DNA from: Pedobacter sp. UBA4863
Lineage (GTDB): Bacteria > Bacteroidota > Bacteroidia > Sphingobacteriales > Sphingobacteriaceae
DNA length: 36,049 nucleotides
Assembly: GCF_002399615.1 (NCBI RefSeq)
Contig: NZ_DHDZ01000026.1
Span: 107,584-143,632, forward strand
Direction of reading: 5' to 3'
Part shown: positions 1-7,461 of the stretch, piece after piece
Position numbering within the stretch: position 1 is the stretch's first letter
Layout: every line of letters starts with the position of its first letter
Translations under genes and position numbers: made by a program
The notes under the pieces: model-generated
What the model was told of the DNA's origin: nothing
Seen by the model: only the letters and a program-made list of their open reading frames with translations
Databases searched by the model: none

Positions 1-2084
1 TCGGTACCACGACCAGCCATGTTGGTAGCAATAGTTACCTGACCTGGCTGACCAGCTTCTGCCACAATATCGGCCTCTTTTTGGTGCATTTTCGCGTTCA
101 ACACATTATGTTTAATGCCACGCAATTTCAACATACGGCTTAACAATTCCGAAATTTCAACCGAAGTTGTACCCACCAATACCGGTCGGCCGGCTTCTGT
201 TAATTTCACTATTTCTTCTGCTACCGCATTGTATTTTTCTCTTACTGTACGATAAACGTAATCCTGCTCATCTTTTCTAGAAATCACTCTGTTGGTAGGA
301 ATTTCTACCACATCTAATTTATAGATAGACCAAAACTCGCCCGCTTCTGTAGTTGCCGTACCCGTCATACCGCAAAGCTTGTGGTACATACGGAAATAGT
401 TTTGTAAGGTAACCGTTGCGTAAGTTTGCGAAGCATCTTCTACTTTCACGTTTTCTTTGGCCTCAATTGCTTGGTGCAAACCATCAGAATAACGACGGCC
501 TTCCATAATACGGCCGGTTTGCTCATCTACAATTTTAATCTTGCCTTCATCAACAATATACTCTACATCATTTTCGAATAAAGTATAGGCTTTTAACAAT
601 TGGTTGATAGAGTGGATACGCTCTGCTTTAACCGCATAATCACGCATTAAAGCATCTTTATTTGCAATTTTCTCTTCATTGCTTAAGCTCGATTTTTCGA
701 TTTCTGCAATTTCGGTTCCTACATCTGGCAATACGAAAAAGCTTGGATCTTCGCCCGTTTGGGTAATTAGCTCGATACCTTTTTCGGTTAGTTCTACCTG
801 ATTGTTTTTCTCATCAATATGGAAGAACAACTCTGCATCTACTTTAGGCATGTTCTTAGACTGGTCTGCCATGTAGTAGTTTTCGGTTTTTAATAAGGTT
901 TGCTTGTTGCTGCCTTCACTTAAAAACTTAATTAAAGCTTTATTTTTAGGCAAACCACGATGAGCACGCAATAATGCCAAGCCACCTTCGCCTTCTTCTG
1001 TACCTGCGTTACCACTGTTAATTAAGCTTTTTGCCGAATTTAGCGCAGATTGAACATATGTTTTCTGCGCATTTACCAAACGCTCGATACGCGGTTTTAA
1101 CTCATGAAATTCGTGTTGATCGCCAAATGGCACAGGGCCAGAAATAATCAATGGTGTACGGGCATCATCAATTAAAACTGAATCGACCTCATCTACCATG
1201 GCAAAATGCAATTTACGTTGCACCAATTGCTCTGGTGTTTGCGACATATTGTCACGCAAGTAATCGAAACCGAACTCATTGTTAGTGCCGTAAGTAATAT
1301 CTGCTAAGTAAGCTTTTCTACGTTCTTCAGAGTTGGGCTGGTGTTTATCGATACAGTCAACGCTTAAACCATGGAACTCGAATAATGGGCCATTCCACTC
1401 GCTATCACGACGGGCAAGGTAATCGTTTACGGTTACAATGTGCACCCCTTGGCCAGCCAACGCATTCAAATATGCTGGTAACGTACTCACCAAGGTTTTA
1501 CCCTCACCTGTTGCCATTTCTGCAATTTTACCGCTATTAAGCACCATACCGCCAATTAACTGTACATCGTAATGTACCATGTTCCAAAGCACCTCTGTGC
1601 CCGAAGCATCCCAACGGTTAGTCCATAAAGCTTTATCGCCAACAATTTTTACATTGCTTTTTCTAGCAGCAATTTCTCTATCGAATGGGGTTGCTGTTAC
1701 TTCTAGTTGTTCATTTTCACTTAAACGACGTGAGGTTTCTTTAACTACCGCAAAAGCTTGAGGTAAAATTTGCAGTAAAACTTTCTCTAGTTCTACGTTA
1801 CGTTCTTTTCCTAGCGCATCAACCTCATCATAAAGATTAGTTTTCTCCGCTAGAGAAAGTTCTGGGCTTTCTGCCTGTGTTTTTAAATCGTTTATTTTAC
1901 CATCAATAGTAGCTAAGGCCGAGGCAATAGTTGCTTTAAATTCGATGGTTTTATTTCTTAACTCATCATTAGTAAGCGAGGCTAATTTTGCATATTCTTC
2001 GTTAATTTGCGCTACAATGGGCTGCAAGGCCTTAATATCTCTTTCTGATTTGCTTCCAAATATTTTGGCTAAAAATCCTAACAT
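1..2084 (-). CDS. secA: Preprotein translocase ATPase SecA (partial, N-terminal ~694 residues)
   Basis: SecA is the motor ATPase that drives unfolded preproteins through the SecYEG channel. The reading frame is open from the left edge to an ATG whose complement lies at 2082-2084, and the protein begins MLGFLAKIFGSKSERD, a typical SecA start. Visible motifs are the Walker A segment MATGEGKT near residue 190, the DEAD-like VDEVDSVLIDDARTPLIISG near residue 296, the nucleotide-binding-fold-2 region with TGRIMEGRR and MTGTA, and TNMAGRGT at the truncated end. About 60 extra residues after residue 45 and a further insertion after the DEAD motif fit the long SecA form of Bacteroidota. The C-terminal part (rest of NBF2, wing and tail) lies outside the window. 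I saw no clear TAnnTTTG promoter just upstream; a heptamer repeat array lies about 105 bases upstream. SecG, another Sec subunit, is encoded far away at 34106. Confidence 0.97.
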   Translation of the reverse strand, partial: MLGFLAKIFGSKSERDIKALQPIVAQINEEYAKLASLTNDELRNKTIEFKATIASALATIDGKINDLKTQAESPELSLAEKTNLYDEVDALGKERNVELEKVLLQILPQAFAVVKETSRRLSENEQLEVTATPFDREIAARKSNVKIVGDKALWTNRWDASGTEVLWNMVHYDVQLIGGMVLNSGKIAEMATGEGKTLVSTLPAYLNALAGQGVHIVTVNDYLARRDSEWNGPLFEFHGLSVDCIDKHQPNSEERRKAYLADITYGTNNEFGFDYLRDNMSQTPEQLVQRKLHFAMVDEVDSVLIDDARTPLIISGPVPFGDQHEFHELKPRIERLVNAQKTYVQSALNSAKSLINSGNAGTEEGEGGLALLRAHRGLPKNKALIKFLSEGSNKQTLLKTENYYMADQSKNMPKVDAELFFHIDEKNNQVELTEKGIELITQTGEDPSFFVLPDVGTEIAEIEKSSLSNEEKIANKDALMRDYAVKAERIHSINQLLKAYTLFENDVEYIVDEGKIKIVDEQTGRIMEGRRYSDGLHQAIEAKENVKVEDASQTYATVTLQNYFRMYHKLCGMTGTATTEAGEFWSIYKLDVVEIPTNRVISRKDEQDYVYRTVREKYNAVAEEIVKLTEAGRPVLVGTTSVEISELLSRMLKLRGIKHNVLNAKMHQKEADIVAEAGQPGQVTIATNMAGRGT

Positions 2085-2189
2085 TTTATTGTGTTGTTTT
2101 TGTTATTAAATTGTTCTATTGTTGAATTACTGGTTATTTATTTAACTGGTTAATTGTTTCCAACACCACCAATTGCATGTTCCCAACAA

Positions 2190-2217
2190 TCGTAATTCGT
2201 AAATCCGAAATCGTAAA
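2190..2217. repeat. Four degenerate 7-bp tandem repeats (TCGTAAA-like)
   Basis: Four head-to-tail heptamers are seen: TCGTAAT, TCGTAAA, TCCGAAA, TCGTAAA. They lie in the 230-base space between secA (starting at 2084 on the minus strand) and the small secreted-protein gene ending at 2315. The rest of that space shows no gene. Similar 7-bp-periodic intergenic tracts are, as I recall, frequent in Sphingobacteriaceae genomes, but this cannot be verified from the window. A second array with a different core is at 31026-31053. Confidence 0.6.
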
Positions 2218-2314
2218 TTAATTAACAACAACCAAGCCACTGGACCATAATATGACAACTTGGCTTTGGATATTCTTTATTAAAGTAACGATGCTGTAAA
2301 TGGAGAGCCTTTAG

Positions 2315-2617
2315 CTATGGGCTATTATTTCTTGGGTTTTCTAGTGTAGTAGCGTATCGTAATGGCTGATTAAATAAACGAAATTTAATACAGTTTTCAC
2401 TAGAAAGCACCCCTATGGCGCTTAATTGGTTATTTGACAAGAAGAAATGAGGTAAATCTTGCAAATCTTGAACCGAACGCACAGCAGATTGTTCTGCCGT
2501 AGTTTGTGTTTTAGCACAATACCTTTCCGCTAAATAGCGTACGCTGTCTATCCTATCGGCCTTGGCCAAATGCGAAAGACTAAAAAACACTAAAGATATG
2601 GTTACGAGATGCCTCAT
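2315..2617 (-). CDS. Small secreted protein of unknown function (100 aa)
   Basis: I do not recognise a family. The protein begins MRHLVTISLVFFSLSHLAKA, a plausible Sec signal peptide with cleavage after AKA, leaving about 80 residues with two cysteines (in YCAK and ENCIKF) that could form a disulfide. Evidence that the gene is real rather than a chance frame: an exact TAnnTTTG promoter element (TAGATTTG, minus strand) ends 9 bases before the ATG, the signal peptide is at the right end, and no other gene competes for the space. It is divergent from purD and lies between purD and secA. The short promoter-to-start distance implies a very short or absent leader. No function is inferred. Confidence 0.6.
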   Translation of the reverse strand: MRHLVTISLVFFSLSHLAKADRIDSVRYLAERYCAKTQTTAEQSAVRSVQDLQDLPHFFLSNNQLSAIGVLSSENCIKFRLFNQPLRYATTLENPRNNSP

Positions 2618-2625
2618 TACTGCGG

Positions 2626-2633
2626 CAAATCTA
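2626..2633 (-). promoter_or_regulatory. TAnnTTTG -7 element of the small secreted-protein gene
   Basis: On the minus strand this reads TAGATTTG, an exact match to the Bacteroidota -7 consensus, 9 bases upstream of the ATG at 2617. The -33 match is weak (a TTTCG on the minus strand at about the right distance). Confidence 0.5.
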
Positions 2634-2764
2634 GTTTTATTCTTTTATATATCGAAATTTGATTTTTCACTAGCTTATCATTAACCATTGCACAACTGGT
2701 TTCAACTAATTTCTTAGCAATTGTTTAAATTTTACATTTTATGTTACTAGTAAGCAGAAAGCAA

Positions 2765-2772
2765 TATCTTTG
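2765..2772 (+). promoter_or_regulatory. TAnnTTTG -7 element of purD (near-leaderless)
   Basis: TATCTTTG matches the Bacteroidota -7 consensus exactly and ends only 4 bases before the purD ATG at 2777. Transcription would then start at or just around the start codon. This also argues against the upstream in-frame ATG at 2741, which would precede the transcription start. Confidence 0.55.
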
Positions 2773-2776
2773 CCTT

Positions 2777-4048
2777 ATGAATATCTTACTTTTAGGTTCT
2801 GGCGGAAGAGAGTGTGCTTTTGCTTGGAAATTAAGCCAATCTGAAAAATGCACTAATCTTTTTATTGCTCCAGGCAATGCAGGTACAGCCAACTATGGCA
2901 AAAACATCAATATAAGCGCTAACGATTTTGAAGCTGTTAAAGCACTAGCAATAAAAGAAAAAATTGACATGCTGGTTGTAGGCCCAGAAGAACCCTTGGT
3001 ATTAGGTATTCATGATTTTTTTGCTAACGACGAAGCGCTTTCACACATCCCTGTAATTGGCCCCAAAAAAGAAGGTGCTATTTTAGAAGGAAGCAAGGAT
3101 TTTTCTAAGCAGTTTATGGAACGTCACAACATTCCAACTGCAAAATCTAAATCGTTTACTAACGAAAACCTACAAGAAGGCTTAGCTTATTTAGCCAACC
3201 ATACTTTACCAATAGTACTAAAAGCCGATGGCTTAGCGGCCGGAAAGGGCGTCTTAATCATTGATAACCACCAAGAAGCACAAGAAGAATTACAGCTAAT
3301 GTTAGGCGGTAAATTTGGAACCGCAGGCACTACCGTGGTAGTTGAAGAGTTTTTAACAGGTATCGAGCTTTCTGTTTTTATCCTATCAGATGGCAAAAAC
3401 TATGTGGTTTTACCAGAGGCCAAAGACTACAAACGTATTGGGCAAGGAGATACAGGTTTAAATACCGGCGGAATGGGTTCGGTTTCTCCAGTTGCTTTTG
3501 CCGATAAAGTATTTTTAGATAAGGTACAAGAAAGAATTATAAAGCCCACAGTTGATGGCTTAATTAAAGAAGGCATAGATTATACCGGCTTTATTTTCTT
3601 CGGACTAATCAAAGTAGGCGACGAACCTTATGTTATAGAATACAATGCTCGTATGGGCGATCCAGAAACAGAAAGTGTATTATTAAGGGTCGAGAATGAT
3701 TTGGTAGAACTTTTCTTAGCTAGCGCAAATAAACAATTGGGCAATTACGAAATCAAAATTAGCCCTAAAAATGCGGCTACGGTAGTAATTGTTGCTGGCG
3801 GATACCCAGGCGAATACGAAAAAGGCAAAGTAATTTCTGGCTTAGACAACATTAGAGATTCTTATGCTTTCCACGCAGGCACAAGCTTAGATGGCGGCCT
3901 TGTAAAAACCAATGGCGGAAGAGTTTTGGCCATTAGCAGTGTTAAAGACACCCAGTTTGAGGCCCTACAATGCGCAACCGCAGATGCCGCAAGAATATAT
4001 TTTGACGGCAAATATTTTCGTGAAGACATTGGCTTTGACCTCATATAA
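2777..4048 (+). CDS. purD: Phosphoribosylamine--glycine ligase (GAR synthetase) PurD
   Basis: PurD joins phosphoribosylamine and glycine with ATP hydrolysis, the second step of de novo purine synthesis, in the cytosol. I chose the ATG at 2777 (MNILLLGSGGRE) over the in-frame ATG at 2741 because family members begin with the Rossmann-like N-domain and because the promoter element at 2765-2772 lies inside the longer version. This gives 423 residues, a normal length. ATP-grasp signatures are clear: LPIVLKADGLAAGKGV, VVEEFLTGIELSVF, GDTGLNTGGMGSVSP and ARMGDPETESVL. One oddity is that the glycine-rich loop reads GSGGREC, where many PurD proteins have GSGGREH; whether this is a lineage feature cannot be decided here. 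It is not in an obvious pur operon. Confidence 0.96.
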   Translation: MNILLLGSGGRECAFAWKLSQSEKCTNLFIAPGNAGTANYGKNINISANDFEAVKALAIKEKIDMLVVGPEEPLVLGIHDFFANDEALSHIPVIGPKKEGAILEGSKDFSKQFMERHNIPTAKSKSFTNENLQEGLAYLANHTLPIVLKADGLAAGKGVLIIDNHQEAQEELQLMLGGKFGTAGTTVVVEEFLTGIELSVFILSDGKNYVVLPEAKDYKRIGQGDTGLNTGGMGSVSPVAFADKVFLDKVQERIIKPTVDGLIKEGIDYTGFIFFGLIKVGDEPYVIEYNARMGDPETESVLLRVENDLVELFLASANKQLGNYEIKISPKNAATVVIVAGGYPGEYEKGKVISGLDNIRDSYAFHAGTSLDGGLVKTNGGRVLAISSVKDTQFEALQCATADAARIYFDGKYFREDIGFDLI

Positions 4049-4091
4049 CCTCAAAACGAGGTAAAAACTTCTCATTTGTCAACATTTATTC

Positions 4092-4115
4092 GTACACTTG
4101 TACTTAACAAGGTAC
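4092..4115. other. Short hairpin downstream of purD
   Basis: GTAC-a-CTTGT pairs with ACAAG-GTAC around an ACTTA loop, giving a 9-bp stem with one bulged A. There is no T-tract directly after it, so it may be an mRNA 3' structure or a protein-binding dyad rather than a terminator. Confidence 0.35.
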
Positions 4116-4125
4116 AAACACCCTT

Positions 4126-4165
4126 ATCCCGACCTAACCTACCATAGTGCTAAGCGGGATTTTTA
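4126..4165 (+). terminator. Possible purD terminator
   Basis: ATCCCG (4126-4131) pairs with CGGGAT (4155-4160), which runs directly into a T-rich tract. The stem is only 6 bp with a 23-base loop, so this is a weak call. Confidence 0.3.
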
Positions 4166-4183
4166 TCATTATAATTATCTATA

Positions 4184-4924
4184 GTGATTAATTGGTATGT
4201 TTTTTTGTTAACAATACAGCAATTAGAAAGCAGTTTGGAGAATAACCTAAATAAATCGTTCTATTACACCATACTTTTCATGGTGCTGTGGTCATTTCCT
4301 TTCTTAAGCTTTTCGCAGCAAGAACAGCCAAAAAGAGTAACCGTAGTAGTTACAGCCACAGAAACCGCAGTACAAAAAGAAATTATACAATTACCCGCCG
4401 ACAATGTACCCAAAGCAATAGACAAACCTAGCGCTAAGGTTACGGCAAAGCACAGCGAATTTACAGCCAAGAAAACCCCAAGTGTTTTAAAAAACAATAT
4501 TGTAAAAGAGAAGCCTATAACAAGCACTCCTGTAGCTGCAACAAAACCACCTGTGGCAACGCCTAAAGTATCGGTACCGCAAAACAAAATTAAAGCAAAC
4601 GAAGAAACCGCGGCAAACAAACCCAGTGCAGCAACAGAAAAAAAAGCAACAACTATACCTGCCCAGGCAACATTAAAAAAACCAGAAGGAGCTACCACCA
4701 AACCAACTGTACAAGAAGATAAGGGCTTAGTTACTGTTAAAACCGCCACGCCCAAGGAAAATGAAGAGAGCATACACAGCACTACCGCAAACTCTTCTAG
4801 CTATATCTGGATCGGCATTTTTTTAATCATTGCTGGGGTAGTTTTAGGATTATTGTTTGGCAAACCCGCATTTCTTATTTCATTTGTAGGCATTGTGTTT
4901 ATTGCCCTCGGCATGTTAATCTAA
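4184..4924 (+). CDS. Membrane-anchored Lys/Thr/Ala/Pro-rich protein of unknown function
   Basis: I do not recognise a family. Three zones are visible. The first is an N-terminal hydrophobic segment around residues 25-44 (FYYTILFMVLWSFPFLSFSQ) that looks like a signal peptide ending before QQEQ. The second is a stretch of about 150 residues of low complexity rich in K, T, A, P and V, probably disordered and periplasmic. The third is two closely spaced C-terminal hydrophobic segments (IWIGIFLIIAGVVLGLLFG and FLISFVGIVFIALGMLI) forming a hairpin in the inner membrane. The true start is unclear: the first ATG at 4184 leaves a long pre-signal extension, a TTG near residue 17 would suit better, and the ATG at 4280 would cut into the signal. 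The layout suggests an anchored spacer crossing the periplasm, but this is inference. Confidence 0.7.
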   Translation: MINWYVFLLTIQQLESSLENNLNKSFYYTILFMVLWSFPFLSFSQQEQPKRVTVVVTATETAVQKEIIQLPADNVPKAIDKPSAKVTAKHSEFTAKKTPSVLKNNIVKEKPITSTPVAATKPPVATPKVSVPQNKIKANEETAANKPSAATEKKATTIPAQATLKKPEGATTKPTVQEDKGLVTVKTATPKENEESIHSTTANSSSYIWIGIFLIIAGVVLGLLFGKPAFLISFVGIVFIALGMLI

Positions 4925-4941
4925 ATAAAGCCTATAAAATT

Positions 4942-4974
4942 AAAGTGCCCCGAAACGTGGTTTCGGGGCACTTT
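4942..4974. terminator. Bidirectional terminator between convergent genes
   Basis: A perfect 15-bp stem (AAAGTGCCCCGAAAC with GTTTCGGGGCACTTT) encloses a 3-base GTG loop. It sits between the plus-strand gene ending at 4924 and the minus-strand tlpA-like gene ending at 4995, so it can serve both. Its A/T flanks give a short T-run on either strand. Confidence 0.8.
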
Positions 4975-4994
4975 GATATATAATTCAATGTAAT

Positions 4995-6146
4995 TTATTT
5001 TGCTTTTTTATCTAAAATTTCGGCAAGCTTGGTATGCAATGCACTACCTCTTAAATCTTTAGCTACAATTTTACCATTAGGGTCTATTAAAAAATTTGCG
5101 GGTATGCCTTTAATTCCCCAAGCCTTAGAAACTTCGTTATTCCAGCCCTGCATATCAGAAACCTGAGTCCAAGTCAACTTATCATCTTCAACAGCTTTTA
5201 ACCATTGCTCCTTTGTTGTTTTGGTATTGCCTCCATCTAACGAAACACCTAAAATGGTGAAATTTTTATCTTTAAACTTTGTAAACGCAGCCACTACATT
5301 AGGGTTTTCGTTTCTACAAGGCCCACACCACGATGCCCAAAAATCAATGAGCACATATTTACCTTTAAAATCAGACAGTTTTACAGGCTTGCCATCAGGA
5401 TCATTTTGTGTAAAATCCATTGCCATTACACCTATAGCTGTCTTTTTAGTAGCTTCAATAGCAGCAGGAATAGCCTGTCCTATTTTCGAAGATTTTAAAG
5501 CTGGCGAAAGTGAGGCATATAATTTTTCTACTTCATTAACCACTTTATCATCTCCTGCCAAAGCATTTAACTGCACCAAACTGATATAAGAACTAGGATT
5601 TTCTTTAACAAACTTTAAATAAACAGGCTTCTTTTTCTCGCCCAAGGCTTTAAACTTGGCATACAGCGCATCCATTACTGCTTCGTCCTCTTTTTGTTCC
5701 TTAGTATATTTGGCATACTCTTCGTTTAACGCTTTCTCTTGATCTGTTAATGGCTTTATAAGCGCCTTCAATTTCGTATTATCGATATTTATGGGCGTAC
5801 CTCCCGCTACAATAGAATTAACGCTATCTGCACTATTTACGGTAATATCTCCAGGCTCAATATAAAAGGCCGTATAATCCATATTTTTGGTGTTTGCACC
5901 TTTTTTATACGGATTTACATTTTTAAATAAATTCCCCATCACAGGCGAAGTTATTTTTCCTTTAAACTCAAAAGATCCATTGTTAACAATTGTTGAGTCT
6001 GTTAATCTTTGTCCTGCTTCTGCATAAACTAAATATAGTTTGCTACCATTAGCAACCGATTTCACATTTCCCTTAATAGAGAAATCTGATTGTGCCATCA
6101 ATGCAAGTGGTGCAAGCAATGCGGCGGTGAGAATTATTTTTTTCAT
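4995..6146 (-). CDS. TlpA-family thiol-disulfide oxidoreductase with N-terminal DUF4369-like domain
   Basis: The protein begins MKKIILTAALLAPLALMAQ, a Sec signal peptide without a lipobox cysteine, so it should be soluble and periplasmic. Residues about 20-230 resemble the DUF4369 domain with a helical linker (charged, with KALNEEYAKYTKEQKEDEAV) often found in front of thioredoxin domains in Bacteroidota. Residues about 240-380 form an AhpC/TSA/TlpA-type thioredoxin fold with the redox motif WASWCGPCRNENP (Cys274 and Cys277) and the cis-proline segment GIPANFLIDPNG. The expected role is reduction of disulfides in exported proteins or cytochrome c precursors. The substrate cannot be told from the sequence. 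A TAnnTTTG element lies about 30 bases upstream of the start. Confidence 0.9.
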   Translation of the reverse strand: MKKIILTAALLAPLALMAQSDFSIKGNVKSVANGSKLYLVYAEAGQRLTDSTIVNNGSFEFKGKITSPVMGNLFKNVNPYKKGANTKNMDYTAFYIEPGDITVNSADSVNSIVAGGTPINIDNTKLKALIKPLTDQEKALNEEYAKYTKEQKEDEAVMDALYAKFKALGEKKKPVYLKFVKENPSSYISLVQLNALAGDDKVVNEVEKLYASLSPALKSSKIGQAIPAAIEATKKTAIGVMAMDFTQNDPDGKPVKLSDFKGKYVLIDFWASWCGPCRNENPNVVAAFTKFKDKNFTILGVSLDGGNTKTTKEQWLKAVEDDKLTWTQVSDMQGWNNEVSKAWGIKGIPANFLIDPNGKIVAKDLRGSALHTKLAEILDKKAK

Positions 6147-6177
6147 TTTATTAAGTTAGTAGTATTAAGTGTTTAGT

Positions 6178-6185
6178 CAAATGTA
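6178..6185 (-). promoter_or_regulatory. TAnnTTTG -7 element of the TlpA-like gene
   Basis: On the minus strand this is TACATTTG, an exact consensus match, 31 bases upstream of the ATG at 6146. No good TTG was found in the -33 window. Confidence 0.45.
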
Positions 6186-6212
6186 CAATTATGTTAGTTT
6201 TTATTGCTATAA

Positions 6213-7394
6213 CTAATTAAGTTTTTGATAAGTACGCCACCATAGATCGGGCATTTCTCCATTAACGGCCATATTGTAATCTTCGTATTTGCAAGGCACT
6301 AAATGATACCGTTCATTCTCAGAGCCATTGGCAGGATAAGGCACCTGCATCCACCAGCGGTCAGATTTTTTGCTCTTCACAAAATTAACTTCGGTAGCAC
6401 CGTCGTTTACACTTGCCCTATAAATAATATATTGAGATTTTGGCGTAAGCGGAAAATCTTTTTTACGGCTATAATAGCCATCTATAAAGTACCAAACCAT
6501 TTGCGAGAGCAACATTGCCGTTTGCCCGCCCTTATCAAACGCTGGGTTAAACTCATAAAAACCTATAGACGTTAACTTGTCGCTCATGCCCGCATAACGA
6601 GAAATACGGCAAGCATCTTCGCCATAAAACCCATTTGGAACTCCATTACCGTTGGCGCAGGCATCGCTAGAGCGAATAGCCCCCATATCAAAACTCACCA
6701 TATTTGCATTACGGATAACAGGTTCAGAAACCGATAAGTCAGCTACAAATTCACCCAGTCTGTGTACATCAAAATAAAGCTTATCCATTACACGTAAACT
6801 ATCTTGACTTACAAAATAGGTTTGGTAACCCATGTTGCTAAAATTGAACAGATAATTGGGCTGGTGCAAGAAAATCTTACCCAAATAACTTTGAGAAGTA
6901 GTTGCTACGCTTTCCAAATCATCTTCACCTAGATCAAAACGGTTATCAATTACCAATAAATCTACCTTTTGTTCTAAACTTTCGTAACCCATGTATTGTG
7001 CGTAGGTTAAATCTTGCCCACCGCCAATAATAATTGGTACAATGTTTAGTTTAACCAGCTCGGCAACTACCGTTTTTAATGCAAAATAAGTATCAGAAAT
7101 CTCTTGCCCGGCTATAATGTTACCTAAATCTACAATTTTAGTAGCAAACTGCCCCTCGTTAAGTGCGTAAAACTGCGCTCTAAAATAATCGGGAGCTAAA
7201 GAGCAACCCTCATTATCTACAGCGCCCCTATCGTCTTTTACGCCTATTATGGCCAAATCGTATTTGCTTTCTTCTAAATCTGGGAAAGTATTGGTATAAA
7301 ACTCTACCTTAGTGCCTAAATGGCTGGTATAAAATCCTTGTTTTGGTGTAAATTTTTCGGGATCTACCGGAGAAAAAAAATCTGACAAAACCAT
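6213..7394 (-). CDS. Arginase/formimidoylglutamase-fold protein with degenerate metal site
   Basis: The fold is recognisable from the order of ureohydrolase motifs: VPIIIGGGQDLTYAQ (about 120-133), LLVIDNRFDLGE (147-157), MVSFDMGAIRSSDA (232-245) and GFYEFNPAFDKGGQTA (278-293). True arginases carry GGDHS, DAHxD and SxDxDxxDP. Here the histidine of the first motif is Gln127, the histidine of the second is Arg152, and the second aspartate of the third is Gly238. Only Asp150, Asp154 and Asp236 remain of the six manganese ligands. Homologues are often annotated as formimidoylglutamase in Bacteroidota, but on these residues catalysis by the standard dinuclear mechanism looks unlikely. No histidine-degradation (hut) genes are nearby. 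It is divergent from the SDR gene at 7462 and follows no operon partner closely. Confidence 0.8.
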   Translation of the reverse strand: MVLSDFFSPVDPEKFTPKQGFYTSHLGTKVEFYTNTFPDLEESKYDLAIIGVKDDRGAVDNEGCSLAPDYFRAQFYALNEGQFATKIVDLGNIIAGQEISDTYFALKTVVAELVKLNIVPIIIGGGQDLTYAQYMGYESLEQKVDLLVIDNRFDLGEDDLESVATTSQSYLGKIFLHQPNYLFNFSNMGYQTYFVSQDSLRVMDKLYFDVHRLGEFVADLSVSEPVIRNANMVSFDMGAIRSSDACANGNGVPNGFYGEDACRISRYAGMSDKLTSIGFYEFNPAFDKGGQTAMLLSQMVWYFIDGYYSRKKDFPLTPKSQYIIYRASVNDGATEVNFVKSKKSDRWWMQVPYPANGSENERYHLVPCKYEDYNMAVNGEMPDLWWRTYQKLN

Positions 7395-7425
7395 AAAGCT
7401 ATTTAAATGTTTGTCCTCAAATATC

Positions 7426-7433
7426 TATTTTTG
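7426..7433 (+). promoter_or_regulatory. TAnnTTTG -7 element of the SDR gene
   Basis: TATTTTTG matches the consensus exactly, 28 bases upstream of the ATG at 7462, in the 67-base divergent spacer shared with the arginase-fold gene. Confidence 0.5.
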
Positions 7434-7461
7434 GACGCATATTTCAACATAAAAAAATGAA

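Noticed and set aside
1579..1761. 60-residue plus-strand frame inside secA
   Set aside because: Antisense of conserved SecA sequence with Walker A nearby; no promoter or signal of its own.
2741..2776. Upstream in-frame start of purD
   Set aside because: It precedes the -7 element at 2765-2772 and adds 12 residues with no counterpart in the family.
4264..4782. 172-residue frame on the minus strand
   Set aside because: It is the antisense of the low-complexity plus-strand gene at 4184. The plus-strand protein has a signal segment and two clean membrane helices, while the antisense frame has the long hydrophobic look expected from reversing K/T/A/P-rich codons.
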